Shown: positions 16,905 to 26,129 of the stretch, piece by piece
Layout of the letters: each line of letters begins with the position of its first letter
Position numbering within the stretch: the stretch's first letter is position 1
Source of the DNA: CPC320 sp002336405
GTDB lineage: Bacteria > Pseudomonadota > Alphaproteobacteria > Rhodobacterales > Rhodobacteraceae
Assembly: GCA_949372595.1 (NCBI GenBank)
Contig: CASIAN010000010.1
Coordinates: 10,875-74,874 of the forward strand
Length of the DNA: 64,000 bases
Reading direction: 5' to 3'
Made by a program: the position numbers and the translations under genes
Notes under the pieces: model-generated
Seen by the model: the letters and a program-made list of their open reading frames with translations, nothing else
Database searches by the model: none
What the model was told of the DNA's origin: nothing

Positions 16905-17535
16905 GTCATTCTGCACCCAACTGGAACAGACCCCAAGGGGCGCGGCGTGCTGCAAGTGGATGGTTGCACAGGCTATAACCGTGTTAAAGATGGGCGTGAT
17001 AATACCCCCATTGAGCTGGCCTATTGCTGGGCACATGCGCGGCGTAAACTGTTCGAGCAGACCATCAACAATGTCGCCCCATCGCCGAGGCGGGCCTCAA
17101 GCCGATTAAAGTCTTCTGCCGTATTGAGGCTCAGATAAAGGGCCTGTCTGCTGAAGAACGCTGCGCCATCCACCAAGAGAAAACGCTGCCGCGCATAGAC
17201 GTTTTCGAACAATGGCTTGCCTACAGCCGTGGACAGGTCTCGGCCAAGTCTCCCACGGGGCTGGCGCTCAAACACATCGCAAAATACCGGGACGGTTTAA
17301 ATCTGTCCTGACTGATGGCCATGTTGAGATCGACAATACCACTGTCGAGCGGTGCATGCGCCCCATCGTGTTGGACCCTAAAAACGCGCTCTTTGCGGGC
17401 CAGGATACTGGGGCGCAAAACCGGGCAATGTTCGCGTCAATTAGCAAAAACTGTCAGCTGAACAAAGTTGACCTGTATGCTTACATGACCAGCGTACTCA
17501 CCGCTATTTCTCACCGCTCTTTCTCAGGGCCATGA
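16905..17535 (+). pseudogene. tnpC: IS66 transposase (TnpC) remnant in several frames
   Basis: Three frame segments cover the DDE transposase core: GVLQVDGCTGYNRV with LAYCWAHARRKLFE (from about 16940), then GLKPIKVFCRIEAQIKGLS and WLAYSRGQVSAKSPTGLAL (17090-17310), then VLTDGHVEIDNTTVERCMRP with DPKNALFAGQDTGAQN to the C-terminus. Frameshifts near 17085 and 17305 separate them, and the N-terminal half with the zinc finger is missing. Confidence 0.75.
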
Positions 17536-17643
17536 GCAAAAGTACATTGAACCGCTACGCCCGTGGAACGTTGGCAAGTGAAGCTCTGCTTACGTTTTCT
17601 CATGATTGTAAAATATTGAAACGGTGACGCCTGATCATGGGGT

Positions 17644-20151
17644 TTAATCCGTGGCTTTTGTGTCCTTGCTTGGGTCAGCTTCGGGTTGGTTTGGCAGTAA
17701 TCGCGTCACCCCAACCGACGCCGCCCGCGCCAGATCCAGATCCAGCGTCATCGGTACGTATTCGCCGCGTCGCCACAATTGTCCAAGGTCATCATAATGC
17801 CGCGACAGGAAATGGCCGGATTGACCGGTGGAGGTGATGAACACCGAACTTTCAGGATCAGCAAAATCATACACTCCACGATAGCCCGCGCCGTGAACGT
17901 TTTCAAACGGCTTTGGCCCACTGCCACGTACACGGCCCCGCATGAGCGTATTGTCGCCACCACTGGTAGATTGGCGAATATTTACAAAATATTTCAGCAA
18001 GAGGTTGTTGCCCAAAGCCGGATGATCGTGGGTGGCTTGATGCGCATCACCCCAGCGCAATCCCTCAAGAGACCGGCCCCAATTTTCGGCAATCCAGACA
18101 AGCGCATCATCAAGCGCCAATTGTGACATCTCTGCACAGGTTTCCATCCGGCTGCTCTGTTTGACGTCACACCAGATTTCCGCACCGTCCAGATTGCGAA
18201 AGACACGTTCGATAAACAGCGGCTCCACGTGTCGGAAGGCTGTTTCCAAAGGGCCCAACTCGTCTTGTATAAGGCGGGTTTGGAGCGCCTTTACCCAGGC
18301 CGAATATAACAGCGGCTCCGGCAAATGTTCGTTCATCTCGCCATTCCAACCGGCCAGCATATCCAACGCTTTTTTGCGTTGCCTTTCTGCCGTACCTCTG
18401 GCTGCGGTCTCGCTGCTGAACCATAACTCGGCCCCGATTAACGGCAGCAAAGACCGCGCGGTAAAACTGACGGTGTCAAGCTGGGCCTCAATGAAACTAT
18501 CCCGGCTGTGGACCTTGCGCGCGGTCATCAGCTTTTGCCAGCGTTTGATGCGTTGGCTGTCGCCCCAATCAAATGACATATGACGCGGAAACGGCCGGTC
18601 GACCACCTTGTTGTTAGTATTACCCAATAAACCGCTAGCTGGGTTGATGAATTCGGGGTTGTCGCGATAGGGCGAGCGCCCCGTCCAACGATTTTCGACA
18701 ATCCAGCCAGGGGAGGGCATCCTGCCTTGGCTTTGATGGCCCGGTGCACGCCGCGGCATGGCGCCGATTGTTTTCAATGCGATTCCGCGGGTGTCAGTCA
18801 GTGTTAAATTCCAAGATGGGGTAATATACCCTTCGGCGCTCTGCAAAACTTCAGTGTTGGTTTGGGCCCGCATCATCGCCAATGCGGCACCAAGGGTTGT
18901 GTCGTTGGGGCTGAGAGCTGTCATCCGCAGAGAGACAACATGTCCCTCGGGGGTAATATTTTTCAAGGGTTTGAATTGTGAGGGTATCACTGGGCCGTTT
19001 TCAGTCCAGCGCAGGGTGATTGTGATCGGATCTGCATTTTTTATCTGTACGACTGATTCGCGCGTTTGGAATGTGCGAAAGCCATTTGGCGTAAGATATT
19101 GGTCTGGATCATCCGGTTTGAGTTGTTCGATATATAAATCCAAATCGTCCAGATAGGACGCGGTCACCCCCCAGCCCAGTGTTGCACTGCGCCCGACAAA
19201 CATCGCGGGCATTCCGGGTATGGTGCCGCCGACAATGGCCCCGCTTTCCAATTCGAGACCTGCAAGATACCACAGGGTCGGGGCGGCAAACATCATATGC
19301 GGGTCATTAGCCAGCAGCGCCCCGTCCGACGCGGCGCGGCTCGCATTGGCGGCCCAGACATTTGAGGCACCGGCCAGTGTGCGGGGCGCAATGATAGCAC
19401 TCGCGTCATCAAAGTTGGTTTCCAATGCTAGATCAAAACGGAGGGGCTTTTTAAAAAGCGCGGCATAATCAGGTAAATCGGTAACCGGCTGCCCCGGGCT
19501 TGTGGGGAAAATATCTTTCAGTCGTGCAGGATCTTCGAGTGCGAGCGTGACCTTTGCACGAATGATTTCGGCATCCATATGGCCTGAAAACTGTGTCGCC
19601 AACATCTTGAGGATGGCGATTGAATCTGCGGGCTGCCAAAAACTCACTGGGGCATCAAATAGAAATAATTCAGGCGCGCCACGACCCAGCGCACCTTTAT
19701 CAATTTCAATCAAACGTGCGTTAACCCCGGCGGCATAGCCCTCAAGGGCCAAAATCGCATCGGGTTGCAGCGCAGACAGCGACTGAACCGACAGCGCATA
19801 GAGGTCGAGCCGTCGCATAAAAATATCTGCCTGTAAGGTTTGCGTTCCGTAAACCTCCGATAACCTCCCTTGGGCTTTGCGACGCAGCATGGTCATTTGC
19901 CAAAGCCGGTCTTGGGCGTGCGCATATCCGAGGCCGAAATACACGTCATGCTCGTTGGACCCGACGATATGTGGAATGTTGACGTTGTCGCGGACGATGT
20001 CCAGCGGTGCGGTTAGATTGGCAACTGAGAGCGACTTTTCATAAGTTGGCAGGGACTTGCTCGCCAAATAATAAACTGTGGCCGTACCAAGCACGGCTAG
20101 CACCAGCAACACGATGGTCACACCAAATAAGCCTCGGAAAACCAGACGCAT
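17644..20151 (-). CDS. Penicillin acylase family (Ntn-hydrolase) protein
   Basis: 835-residue precursor of the S45 peptidase family, exported and self-cleaved into two chains around an N-terminal nucleophile serine. A hydrophobic N-terminal segment (residues 8-30) acts as signal or anchor. The alpha-chain motif NIPHIVGSNEHDVYFGLGYAHAQDRLWQM is present, and the predicted nucleophile is S263 in AGASNVWA, followed by LANDPHM. Substrates in this family range from beta-lactams to acyl-homoserine lactones, so the substrate is unknown. It is divergent from the downstream dehydrogenase gene. Confidence 0.88.
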   Translation of the reverse strand: MRLVFRGLFGVTIVLLVLAVLGTATVYYLASKSLPTYEKSLSVANLTAPLDIVRDNVNIPHIVGSNEHDVYFGLGYAHAQDRLWQMTMLRRKAQGRLSEVYGTQTLQADIFMRRLDLYALSVQSLSALQPDAILALEGYAAGVNARLIEIDKGALGRGAPELFLFDAPVSFWQPADSIAILKMLATQFSGHMDAEIIRAKVTLALEDPARLKDIFPTSPGQPVTDLPDYAALFKKPLRFDLALETNFDDASAIIAPRTLAGASNVWAANASRAASDGALLANDPHMMFAAPTLWYLAGLELESGAIVGGTIPGMPAMFVGRSATLGWGVTASYLDDLDLYIEQLKPDDPDQYLTPNGFRTFQTRESVVQIKNADPITITLRWTENGPVIPSQFKPLKNITPEGHVVSLRMTALSPNDTTLGAALAMMRAQTNTEVLQSAEGYITPSWNLTLTDTRGIALKTIGAMPRRAPGHQSQGRMPSPGWIVENRWTGRSPYRDNPEFINPASGLLGNTNNKVVDRPFPRHMSFDWGDSQRIKRWQKLMTARKVHSRDSFIEAQLDTVSFTARSLLPLIGAELWFSSETAARGTAERQRKKALDMLAGWNGEMNEHLPEPLLYSAWVKALQTRLIQDELGPLETAFRHVEPLFIERVFRNLDGAEIWCDVKQSSRMETCAEMSQLALDDALVWIAENWGRSLEGLRWGDAHQATHDHPALGNNLLLKYFVNIRQSTSGGDNTLMRGRVRGSGPKPFENVHGAGYRGVYDFADPESSVFITSTGQSGHFLSRHYDDLGQLWRRGEYVPMTLDLDLARAASVGVTRLLPNQPEADPSKDTKATD

Positions 20152-20246
20152 ATGCCTTCACCTTTTTATTATATGCACTACAGTGTGATGCGGGGAATGC
20201 GCAACAGGGCGTAAGCCGAAATGCACCACAATAAAGGGAAAACAAT

Positions 20247-21125
20247 ATGGCTAAAATAGGTTTTTTAGGCCTCGGCGTGATGGGCTATCCTATGGCGGGG
20301 CATCTGCAGGCCCATGGGCATCAGGTGACAGTTTATAATCGCACTCAGGCCAAAGCAGCCGGTTGGGTCAACGCTCACAAGGGCGCGCAAGCCGCGACGC
20401 CGGCTGCCGCCGCAACGGGGGCTGATTTTGTCATGGCCTGTGTGGGCAATGATGATGATCTGCGGTCGGTATGTCTTGGAGAGACGGGCGCGTTTTCGGC
20501 CATGGACCCCAGCGCAGTGTTCGTTGATCACACCACGGTATCTGCGCAAGTTACAAAGGAACTCGCCGGTCTTTGGGGCGCAAAGGGTGGCAAATTTATT
20601 GATGCCCCGATTTCGGGTGGTCAAGCTGGGGCGGAAAATGGTGTTTTGTCAGTTATGTGTGGCGGTGACGTGGCAGCTTATGGCGCCGCCGAACCGGTGA
20701 TGGCAGCCTATGCACGTATCTGCCGCCTGATCGGGCCGAGCGGAGCGGGACAAATGACCAAAATGTGCAATCAGATTGCCATTGCAGGCTTAGTGCAAGG
20801 CTTGTCTGAAGCGTTACATTTTGCCGATAAAGCCGGTCTTGATGGAGCGGCTGTTGTCGAGGTGATCAGTCAAGGAGCTGCGGGAAGCTGGCAGATGTCC
20901 AATCGCTATCAAACCATGCTTGACGATCAATTCGAGCATGGGTTCGCTGTAGATTTGATGCGCAAGGATCTGGGAATTTGCCTGGCCGCTGCGGATGAAA
21001 CCGGCGCCAGTCTGCCAGTGACGGCTCTCGTAGATCAGTTTTATAAAGACTTGCAAAATATCGGAGGTGGGCGTTGGGACACTTCGAGCCTGATCAAAAG
21101 GTTGAGGGCGCTGGATGGCGGGTGA
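20247..21125 (+). CDS. NAD(P)-dependent beta-hydroxyacid dehydrogenase (3-hydroxyisobutyrate/tartronate-semialdehyde reductase type)
   Basis: The 292-residue product has the Rossmann motif IGFLGLGVMGYPMA at the N-terminus, the substrate signature DAPISGGQAGAENG near 124-137, and the catalytic lysine region GAGQMTKMCNQ. It oxidises or reduces a short beta-hydroxyacid; the exact substrate cannot be told from sequence. The ATG follows AAAGGGA. No pathway neighbours are adjacent, so its role (valine catabolism, glyoxylate metabolism or other) stays open. Confidence 0.88.
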   Translation: MAKIGFLGLGVMGYPMAGHLQAHGHQVTVYNRTQAKAAGWVNAHKGAQAATPAAAATGADFVMACVGNDDDLRSVCLGETGAFSAMDPSAVFVDHTTVSAQVTKELAGLWGAKGGKFIDAPISGGQAGAENGVLSVMCGGDVAAYGAAEPVMAAYARICRLIGPSGAGQMTKMCNQIAIAGLVQGLSEALHFADKAGLDGAAVVEVISQGAAGSWQMSNRYQTMLDDQFEHGFAVDLMRKDLGICLAAADETGASLPVTALVDQFYKDLQNIGGGRWDTSSLIKRLRALDGG

Positions 21126-21591
21126 CTGCAAATGGTGGCGTAGCGGTGCGTCACTATTCCGCCCCAACGTGTCAATTTGATGCTCCTTTTTTCAACTATA
21201 CGTAATTGACCATTGTAATTCCCCTTTCTGAAGACGTATGTATGTGTCCATAGGCCTAGGCCCGTTTGTTCGGGTCACGGCATGGCAGTTTCTATGTATT
21301 GAGGCGTTTGTTGAGCTTTTCGCGGCGTCGAAGATCATAAAAAGTGGGCCCTTGGGTCACCCTAATTGCGCAGATCGCAGTTGCGATGAGCGTCGAGCGG
21401 ACAGAGTGTTGATCAAAACTCGCCTCTGTCGGAGAAAAAAACGCGATGAAACGCGCGAGACTATTGAAAAAACGGGCACAGGTCTTTTGGGGCCGGCTTT
21501 GTCACGCGTTGTACATCCCCCTTACAAGACACCCTCCGCATCAGTTTGTGCCTTTTGGAACAGCTGATTTGCCGAGGTGCATACGGATAAA
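21126..21591 (+). other. Long gene-free stretch: probable rne promoter and 5' leader
   Basis: No supported gene lies in these 466 bases. A stretch of short hairpins is visible, e.g. CCCG-TTTGTT-CGGG at about 21261 and ATCGC-AGTT-GCGAT at 21373. The RNase E start follows directly. Enterobacterial rne has a long leader that mediates autoregulation, and a similar arrangement is plausible here but not shown. An open frame at 21238-21567 lacks family resemblance and was not accepted. Confidence 0.45.
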
Positions 21592-24500
21592 ATGGCTAAA
21601 AAAATGCTTATCGATGCCACCCACACCGAGGAGACTCGGGTTGTGGTGGTGGATGGAACCAAAGTTGAGGAATTCGATTTTGAGTCAGACGCGAAACGTC
21701 AGCTTGCTGGCAATATTTACCTGGCAAAAGTTACCCGGGTAGAACCCTCACTGCAGGCGGCCTTTGTAGAATACGGTGGAAATCGGCACGGATTTCTAGC
21801 GTTCTCAGAAATTCACCCAGATTATTATCAAATTCCGGTCGCCGACCGCGAGGCGCTTATGGAAGAAGAACGCGCTTACACAGAAGCGCAAAAAGCCCGT
21901 GATGACGAGGATGACAAGCCCAAACCTAAAGCGCGCACGTGGTCACGCAATCGGTCTCGCAGCAAGGCGGCGGCTGTAAAGTCTGATGATGCCGTGGCTA
22001 CGTCAGAGGTGTCCTCGACAAGCATCAGCGGCATGGAAACCATAGATCTTGACACCGATGATCACAACGTCAGTGAACTTGGACAGACAGATACTTCTGA
22101 ACACCTTGAACACCACGGACCGTTTGATAACAAAAACAAAGTCGTTGCGGATGATGCGCTGAGGACACCAGAGCAGGCCGTCATAGAACAAGACGTAGAG
22201 ACAGCGCTTGAAGCTGACACTGCGCAGGACAGTCGTGAAGAAGATGCCGCCCAACCAAAAAACGCCTCCGGCGACATTACAACTGATAAAGTGATCGACA
22301 ACACGCAAGAGGCACCGTCCCAAGCGGCACCGTCCCAAGACGCATTGGATGAGGCAGACGCATCGGATGCGGAGGAGGCAGACGCATCTGAGGCACAAGA
22401 CCCTGCCGCTTCAGAGGGCGAACAGGTGTCCCGACGTTCATCTGATGCCAGCGCCAAAGATGAAAGCATTGAGTCTATCGCAGACGATGACGACGACGAA
22501 GACATTCGCCCGGTACGCAAACCTCGCGCCCGTCGCTATAAAATTCAAGAAGTTGTCAAAGTTCGACAAATTCTATTGATTCAGGTGGTTAAAGAAGAAC
22601 GTGGGAATAAAGGCGCGGCCCTGACCACGTATTTATCCCTCGCTGGACGGTATTGTGTATTGATGCCAAACACAGCCCGCGGCGGCGGTATCAGCCGTAA
22701 GATCACCAACGCGGTCGACCGCAAAAAACTGAAAGAAATTGCCGGGGAAATTGAAATCCCACAGGGCGCGGGCTTGATTGTCCGAACAGCGGGTGCGAAA
22801 CGCACGAAGACTGAGATAAAACGCGATTATGAATATCTACAGCGGCTGTGGGAACAGATCCGTGAGTTGACCCTAAAGTCAATTGCCCCTGCAAAGATCT
22901 ATGAAGAGGGGGATCTGATCAAACGATCAATTCGCGATTTATACAATCGCGAGATTGATGAGGTGCTGGTCGAGGGTGAGCGCGGATACCGGATTGCCAA
23001 AGACTTCATGAAGATGATCATGCCGTCTCACGCTAAAAATGTTAAAAATTACCAAGACACTTTGCCTTTATTCGCCCGTTTTCAGGTCGAAAGTTATCTT
23101 AACAGCATGTTCAATCCCGTTGTTCAACTGAAATCCGGTGGGTATATCGTTATCGGTGTCACCGAGGCGCTGGTGGCCGTCGATGTGAACTCTGGTCGTG
23201 CAACTAAAGAAAGCTCAATCGAAGAAACGGCTTTAAAAACAAATCTTGAGGCCGCCGAAGAAGTGGCGCGCCAGGTGCGTTTGCGTGATCTTGCCGGTCT
23301 GATCGTTATCGACTTTATCGATATGGATGAACGCAAAAACAATCTCTCGGTTGAAAAGCGGATCAAAGACAAGCTGAAAACAGATCGTGCGCGGATTCAA
23401 GTTGGGCGCATTTCCGGCTTTGGCTTGATGGAAATGAGCCGGCAACGGCTGCGTCCCGGGATGATAGAGGCCACAACACAAGGCTGCCCGCATTGTCACG
23501 GCACTGGCTTGATCCGGTCCGATGACAATCTGGCCTTGGCCATATTGCGGCAAGTCGAAGAAGAGGGCGTGCGGCGCCGATCGCGCGAGGTTGTAGTGAC
23601 ATGTCCCGTTGGGATCGCCAATTTCCTGATGAACCAAAAACGTGAGCACATAGGCCAGATAGAGGCCCGTTATGGATTGGCTGTGCGCGTTGAAGGTGAC
23701 CCGTCGCTTGTCAGTCCCAATTTCAGCATTGAAAAGCTTAAAACCGCAACGCGGGTCATCTCTGAGCCGACCGCAAACGTTGTATCAGTTGATAGTAAAA
23801 TATTGGATGAGATTGACGCTGAGGCTGAGGGTGATGAGGACGATGTACCAGATACTGCAGAAAATGAAGAAGTGGATGCAGTTACCGAGGAAGAACAAAA
23901 ACCCAAGAAACGCAGGCGCAGGCGGCGGCGGCGCAAGTCCAACGGTGCCGATAATGATGAGACCGCGCAGTCCGAGGCAACAACTTCGGGTGACACGCCA
24001 ATTGATCCGGTAACACAATCGGCATCTGAGACAGGACAATCGGCCCCGGTCAGCACCGAGAACCCAGTAGTATCAGACGTTTTGGGCGAAAATATTACCG
24101 CAAATGTGGTTCAAGACGATCAGCAAGGCATTGGGTCTGAAGCAAAACCTGATGATCTATTGAACGGGGTGGCTGATGCAGAGGCAACAATTGCCGACGA
24201 CAGCTCGATACCACCGCAGGCTGCTGTTGCGGAAGAGGCACCCAAAAAGCCAACGCGGCGTAAAACGGCCACGCCGCGCAAGCGGACGCCGAAGAAAGAA
24301 GCCAGTGATGAGGCTGATGCCAAAAGCGTCGATTTGCCGGGTGGCGAGACATCATCATCTAAGATTGTTGGCCCCACGGAGGCAGATCCTGCGGTGGCAG
24401 AACAGTCCGCTGCACCAGAAGCGGTGAAAAAGCCACGTCGCCGACGCAAAAAGGCCGAGCCCGTTGTGGAAACTGCAGTCGCACCAGATGCGGACCAACA

Positions 24501-24765
24501 GGCAGAGCAGTCAGAGATGAATGTGCAAACAACATCCAAAAAAGCCACGGCAGCGCCGATGTCTGATGTGACCCCGCCAGCCTCAGAGAATATGGTCGAA
24601 ACTGCAGCGGTTAACCCTGGTTCAGCCCCTCAGGCTGAGCGGCAAATAATAGCGCCACCCGAAGTTGCACAACTGTCTTCCGAGCCAGAGGTGCCTGTAA
24701 AACCAGCAGAACCAGAGGTTGCCGCCAAGCCCAAGAAGCGCGGTTGGTGGTCTTTGGGTAAATAA
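21592..24765 (+). CDS. rne: Ribonuclease E
   Basis: Endoribonuclease and RNA-degradosome scaffold, 1057 residues. The S1 domain is split by an acidic low-complexity insertion (about residues 105-310), as in other alphaproteobacteria. The catalytic DNase I-like domain has the acidic motifs AVDVNSGRA and VIDFIDMDERKN, and the zinc link is CPHCHGTGL. The C-terminal third is disordered, with an arginine-rich run (KKRRRRRRRRK) and Ala/Pro/Glu-rich repeats that usually bind RNA and partner proteins. The start is the ATG of MAKKMLIDATH; a GTG five codons earlier is less likely. Confidence 0.95.
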   Translation: MAKKMLIDATHTEETRVVVVDGTKVEEFDFESDAKRQLAGNIYLAKVTRVEPSLQAAFVEYGGNRHGFLAFSEIHPDYYQIPVADREALMEEERAYTEAQKARDDEDDKPKPKARTWSRNRSRSKAAAVKSDDAVATSEVSSTSISGMETIDLDTDDHNVSELGQTDTSEHLEHHGPFDNKNKVVADDALRTPEQAVIEQDVETALEADTAQDSREEDAAQPKNASGDITTDKVIDNTQEAPSQAAPSQDALDEADASDAEEADASEAQDPAASEGEQVSRRSSDASAKDESIESIADDDDDEDIRPVRKPRARRYKIQEVVKVRQILLIQVVKEERGNKGAALTTYLSLAGRYCVLMPNTARGGGISRKITNAVDRKKLKEIAGEIEIPQGAGLIVRTAGAKRTKTEIKRDYEYLQRLWEQIRELTLKSIAPAKIYEEGDLIKRSIRDLYNREIDEVLVEGERGYRIAKDFMKMIMPSHAKNVKNYQDTLPLFARFQVESYLNSMFNPVVQLKSGGYIVIGVTEALVAVDVNSGRATKESSIEETALKTNLEAAEEVARQVRLRDLAGLIVIDFIDMDERKNNLSVEKRIKDKLKTDRARIQVGRISGFGLMEMSRQRLRPGMIEATTQGCPHCHGTGLIRSDDNLALAILRQVEEEGVRRRSREVVVTCPVGIANFLMNQKREHIGQIEARYGLAVRVEGDPSLVSPNFSIEKLKTATRVISEPTANVVSVDSKILDEIDAEAEGDEDDVPDTAENEEVDAVTEEEQKPKKRRRRRRRRKSNGADNDETAQSEATTSGDTPIDPVTQSASETGQSAPVSTENPVVSDVLGENITANVVQDDQQGIGSEAKPDDLLNGVADAEATIADDSSIPPQAAVAEEAPKKPTRRKTATPRKRTPKKEASDEADAKSVDLPGGETSSSKIVGPTEADPAVAEQSAAPEAVKKPRRRRKKAEPVVETAVAPDADQQAEQSEMNVQTTSKKATAAPMSDVTPPASENMVETAAVNPGSAPQAERQIIAPPEVAQLSSEPEVPVKPAEPEVAAKPKKRGWWSLGK

Positions 24766-24769
24766 CCCG

Positions 24770-24794
24770 AAACCGAAATCTCACCGGTTTTTTT
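24770..24794 (+). terminator. Intrinsic terminator after rne (first)
   Basis: A 6-bp stem AAACCG/CGGTTT with a 9-base loop runs straight into a T-tract, four bases after the rne stop codon. Confidence 0.65.
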
Positions 24795-24813
24795 ACTGTG
24801 CGGGACAAACACG

Positions 24814-24846
24814 AAAATGCCGGGCCTTTTTTGGGCTCGGCATTTT
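24814..24846. terminator. Bidirectional terminator between rne and tusA
   Basis: A strong stem AAAATGCCG/CGGCATTTT, extended by GGCC/GGCT pairing, has a T-rich loop. A and T flanks on both sides let it stop both rne and the convergent tusA-like gene. Confidence 0.75.
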
Positions 24847-24991
24847 GCATTTCATCGGCAAGATTATTGTGAAATTGTGCTGGGGTTTTATGATCCAAAC
24901 TTGGGCCTTACCCCTTTAACTGATCAACCGGATACCACCCGTCGACTTGCCTGGCGCGCAGGCACATGTCTGCATCCAGTCAAAAGCTTTT

Positions 24992-25216
24992 TCAAGACCG
25001 ACGGATCAAATAGATTTGTGCGCCGTCTTCTTCAGTTGTGCTTTCGAGAACGTGACCGGATTCGACGCAAAAATGTGGGATATCGATCAAAGCGGCTGGA
25101 TCGGTGGCATATACTTCCAGTTTATCGCCAATTGCGAGCGCCTTCAGCCTTTTGCGGGCTTTCAAGACAGGCAGCGGGCAGAGCAACCCCTTGGTATCTA
25201 GTGTAACAATTTTCAT
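24992..25216 (-). CDS. tusA: TusA/SirA-family sulfur carrier protein
   Basis: 74-residue cytoplasmic persulfide carrier. The single catalytic cysteine C13 sits in the family motif GLLCPLPVLKARK, and the beta-alpha-beta fold length fits. In other bacteria TusA passes sulfur to tRNA thiolation and molybdenum-cofactor proteins. The neighbour ccdA, on the opposite strand, deals with thiol redox, but the link is only positional. The ATG opens MKIVTLDTKG. Confidence 0.88.
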   Translation of the reverse strand: MKIVTLDTKGLLCPLPVLKARKRLKALAIGDKLEVYATDPAALIDIPHFCVESGHVLESTTEEDGAQIYLIRRS

Positions 25217-25305
25217 ACTGTAAATCTAGAACGGATGTGACCATCTGTCCACAATGATGTGACCGTCGATGACGTGACGCAGCGCCGCTTTTACGCTATG
25301 GCATA

Positions 25306-26061
25306 ATGATGATGGTATTTGATATTCTTGATGCGTCCCTTTTACCCGCGATGGCAGTGGCCTTGTTGGCAGGGCTCCTGTCTTTTTTAAGCCCCTGTGT
25401 CCTGCCGATCGTACCGCCCTATCTGGCGTATATGAGCGGCATTTCTGTCACAGAATTGTCGGTCCGAAAAGACGGGCGTAACCGCGCTCTTATTCCGGCG
25501 GTGTTTTTTGTTTTGGGTCTGTCGACCGTGTTCTTGCTGTTGGGATTTACGGCCTCTTACCTCGGTATGGTCTTTTTATCCTATCAAAACTGGTTCAACA
25601 TCATTGCCGGTCTGACCGTTATGGTGCTCGGTGGGCATTTTGTGGGTATCTACCGCATTGCAATTTTCGACCGGGAATTGCGTGTTGATGCTGGTGATCG
25701 CGGTGGATCGGCGTTTGGGGCCTATATCCTTGGATTGGCGTTTGCATTCGGCTGGACGCCTTGTATCGGGCCGCAACTCGGGGCGATTCTGTCCCTCGCT
25801 GCCTCTGAGGGCTCGATGCTGCGCGGGTCGGTTTTGCTGGCGATTTATGCCGCTGGACTTGGGGTGCCTTTTCTACTCGTTGCGGTGTATTTACCGCGTC
25901 TGGGTGGCTTGATGGGATGGATGAAACGTCATACCGCACAGATCGAGCGCACGATGGGCTTGTTGTTGTGGACGGTGGGTCTGTTGATGATCACCGGCGG
26001 TTTTGCCTCTATGTCTTATTGGCTGCTTGAAACGTTTCCGGCTTTGGCAACGCTGGGATAA
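25306..26061 (+). CDS. ccdA: Cytochrome c biogenesis / thiol-redox membrane protein CcdA
   Basis: Inner-membrane protein that carries electrons from thioredoxin to the periplasm for heme attachment to apocytochromes. The 251-residue product has six hydrophobic helices and the two redox cysteines in SFLSPCVLPIVPPYLAY and FGWTPCIGPQLGAIL. Three ATG codons in a row open the frame and the ribosome site is weak, so the start could shift by one or two residues. Confidence 0.93.
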   Translation: MMMVFDILDASLLPAMAVALLAGLLSFLSPCVLPIVPPYLAYMSGISVTELSVRKDGRNRALIPAVFFVLGLSTVFLLLGFTASYLGMVFLSYQNWFNIIAGLTVMVLGGHFVGIYRIAIFDRELRVDAGDRGGSAFGAYILGLAFAFGWTPCIGPQLGAILSLAASEGSMLRGSVLLAIYAAGLGVPFLLVAVYLPRLGGLMGWMKRHTAQIERTMGLLLWTVGLLMITGGFASMSYWLLETFPALATLG

Positions 26062-26129
26062 TGCCTTAGAAAAGCTTTTATTCATTTTTAAACAATATTT
26101 ATAATTTTAAAAAGTAAGATGGGTCGCGT

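Larger units (their letters stand above)
15946..17593. mobile_element. Decayed IS66-family insertion sequence with internal foreign fragments
   Basis: Remains of tnpA, tnpB and the DDE transposase occur in IS66 order. The right end finishes in GCTTAC (its complement reads GTAAGCAGAG), and the left end reads GTATGCAGCG at 15946, an 8-of-10 match to that terminus and close to the IS66 family GTAAGC start. At about 1.65 kb it is shorter than a full IS66 (about 2.5 kb). All genes are broken, and the middle carries a resolvase fragment. No convincing 8-bp target duplication remains (GTTTGTCT on the left, GTTTTCTC on the right). Confidence 0.7.

Noticed and set aside
21238..21567. 109-codon open frame ahead of rne
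   Set aside because: No ribosome site, no family resemblance and unusual composition; more likely leader sequence of rne.
22003..22520. Open frames opposite the acidic region of rne
   Set aside because: They arise because the repetitive coding sequence of rne lacks stops on the other strand; serine/cysteine-rich translations are artefacts.
24700..24765. Short repeats in the RNase E C-terminal region (possible tandem repeat)
   Set aside because: These are degenerate Ala/Pro/Glu-rich codons of a disordered tail, not a DNA-level repeat array.
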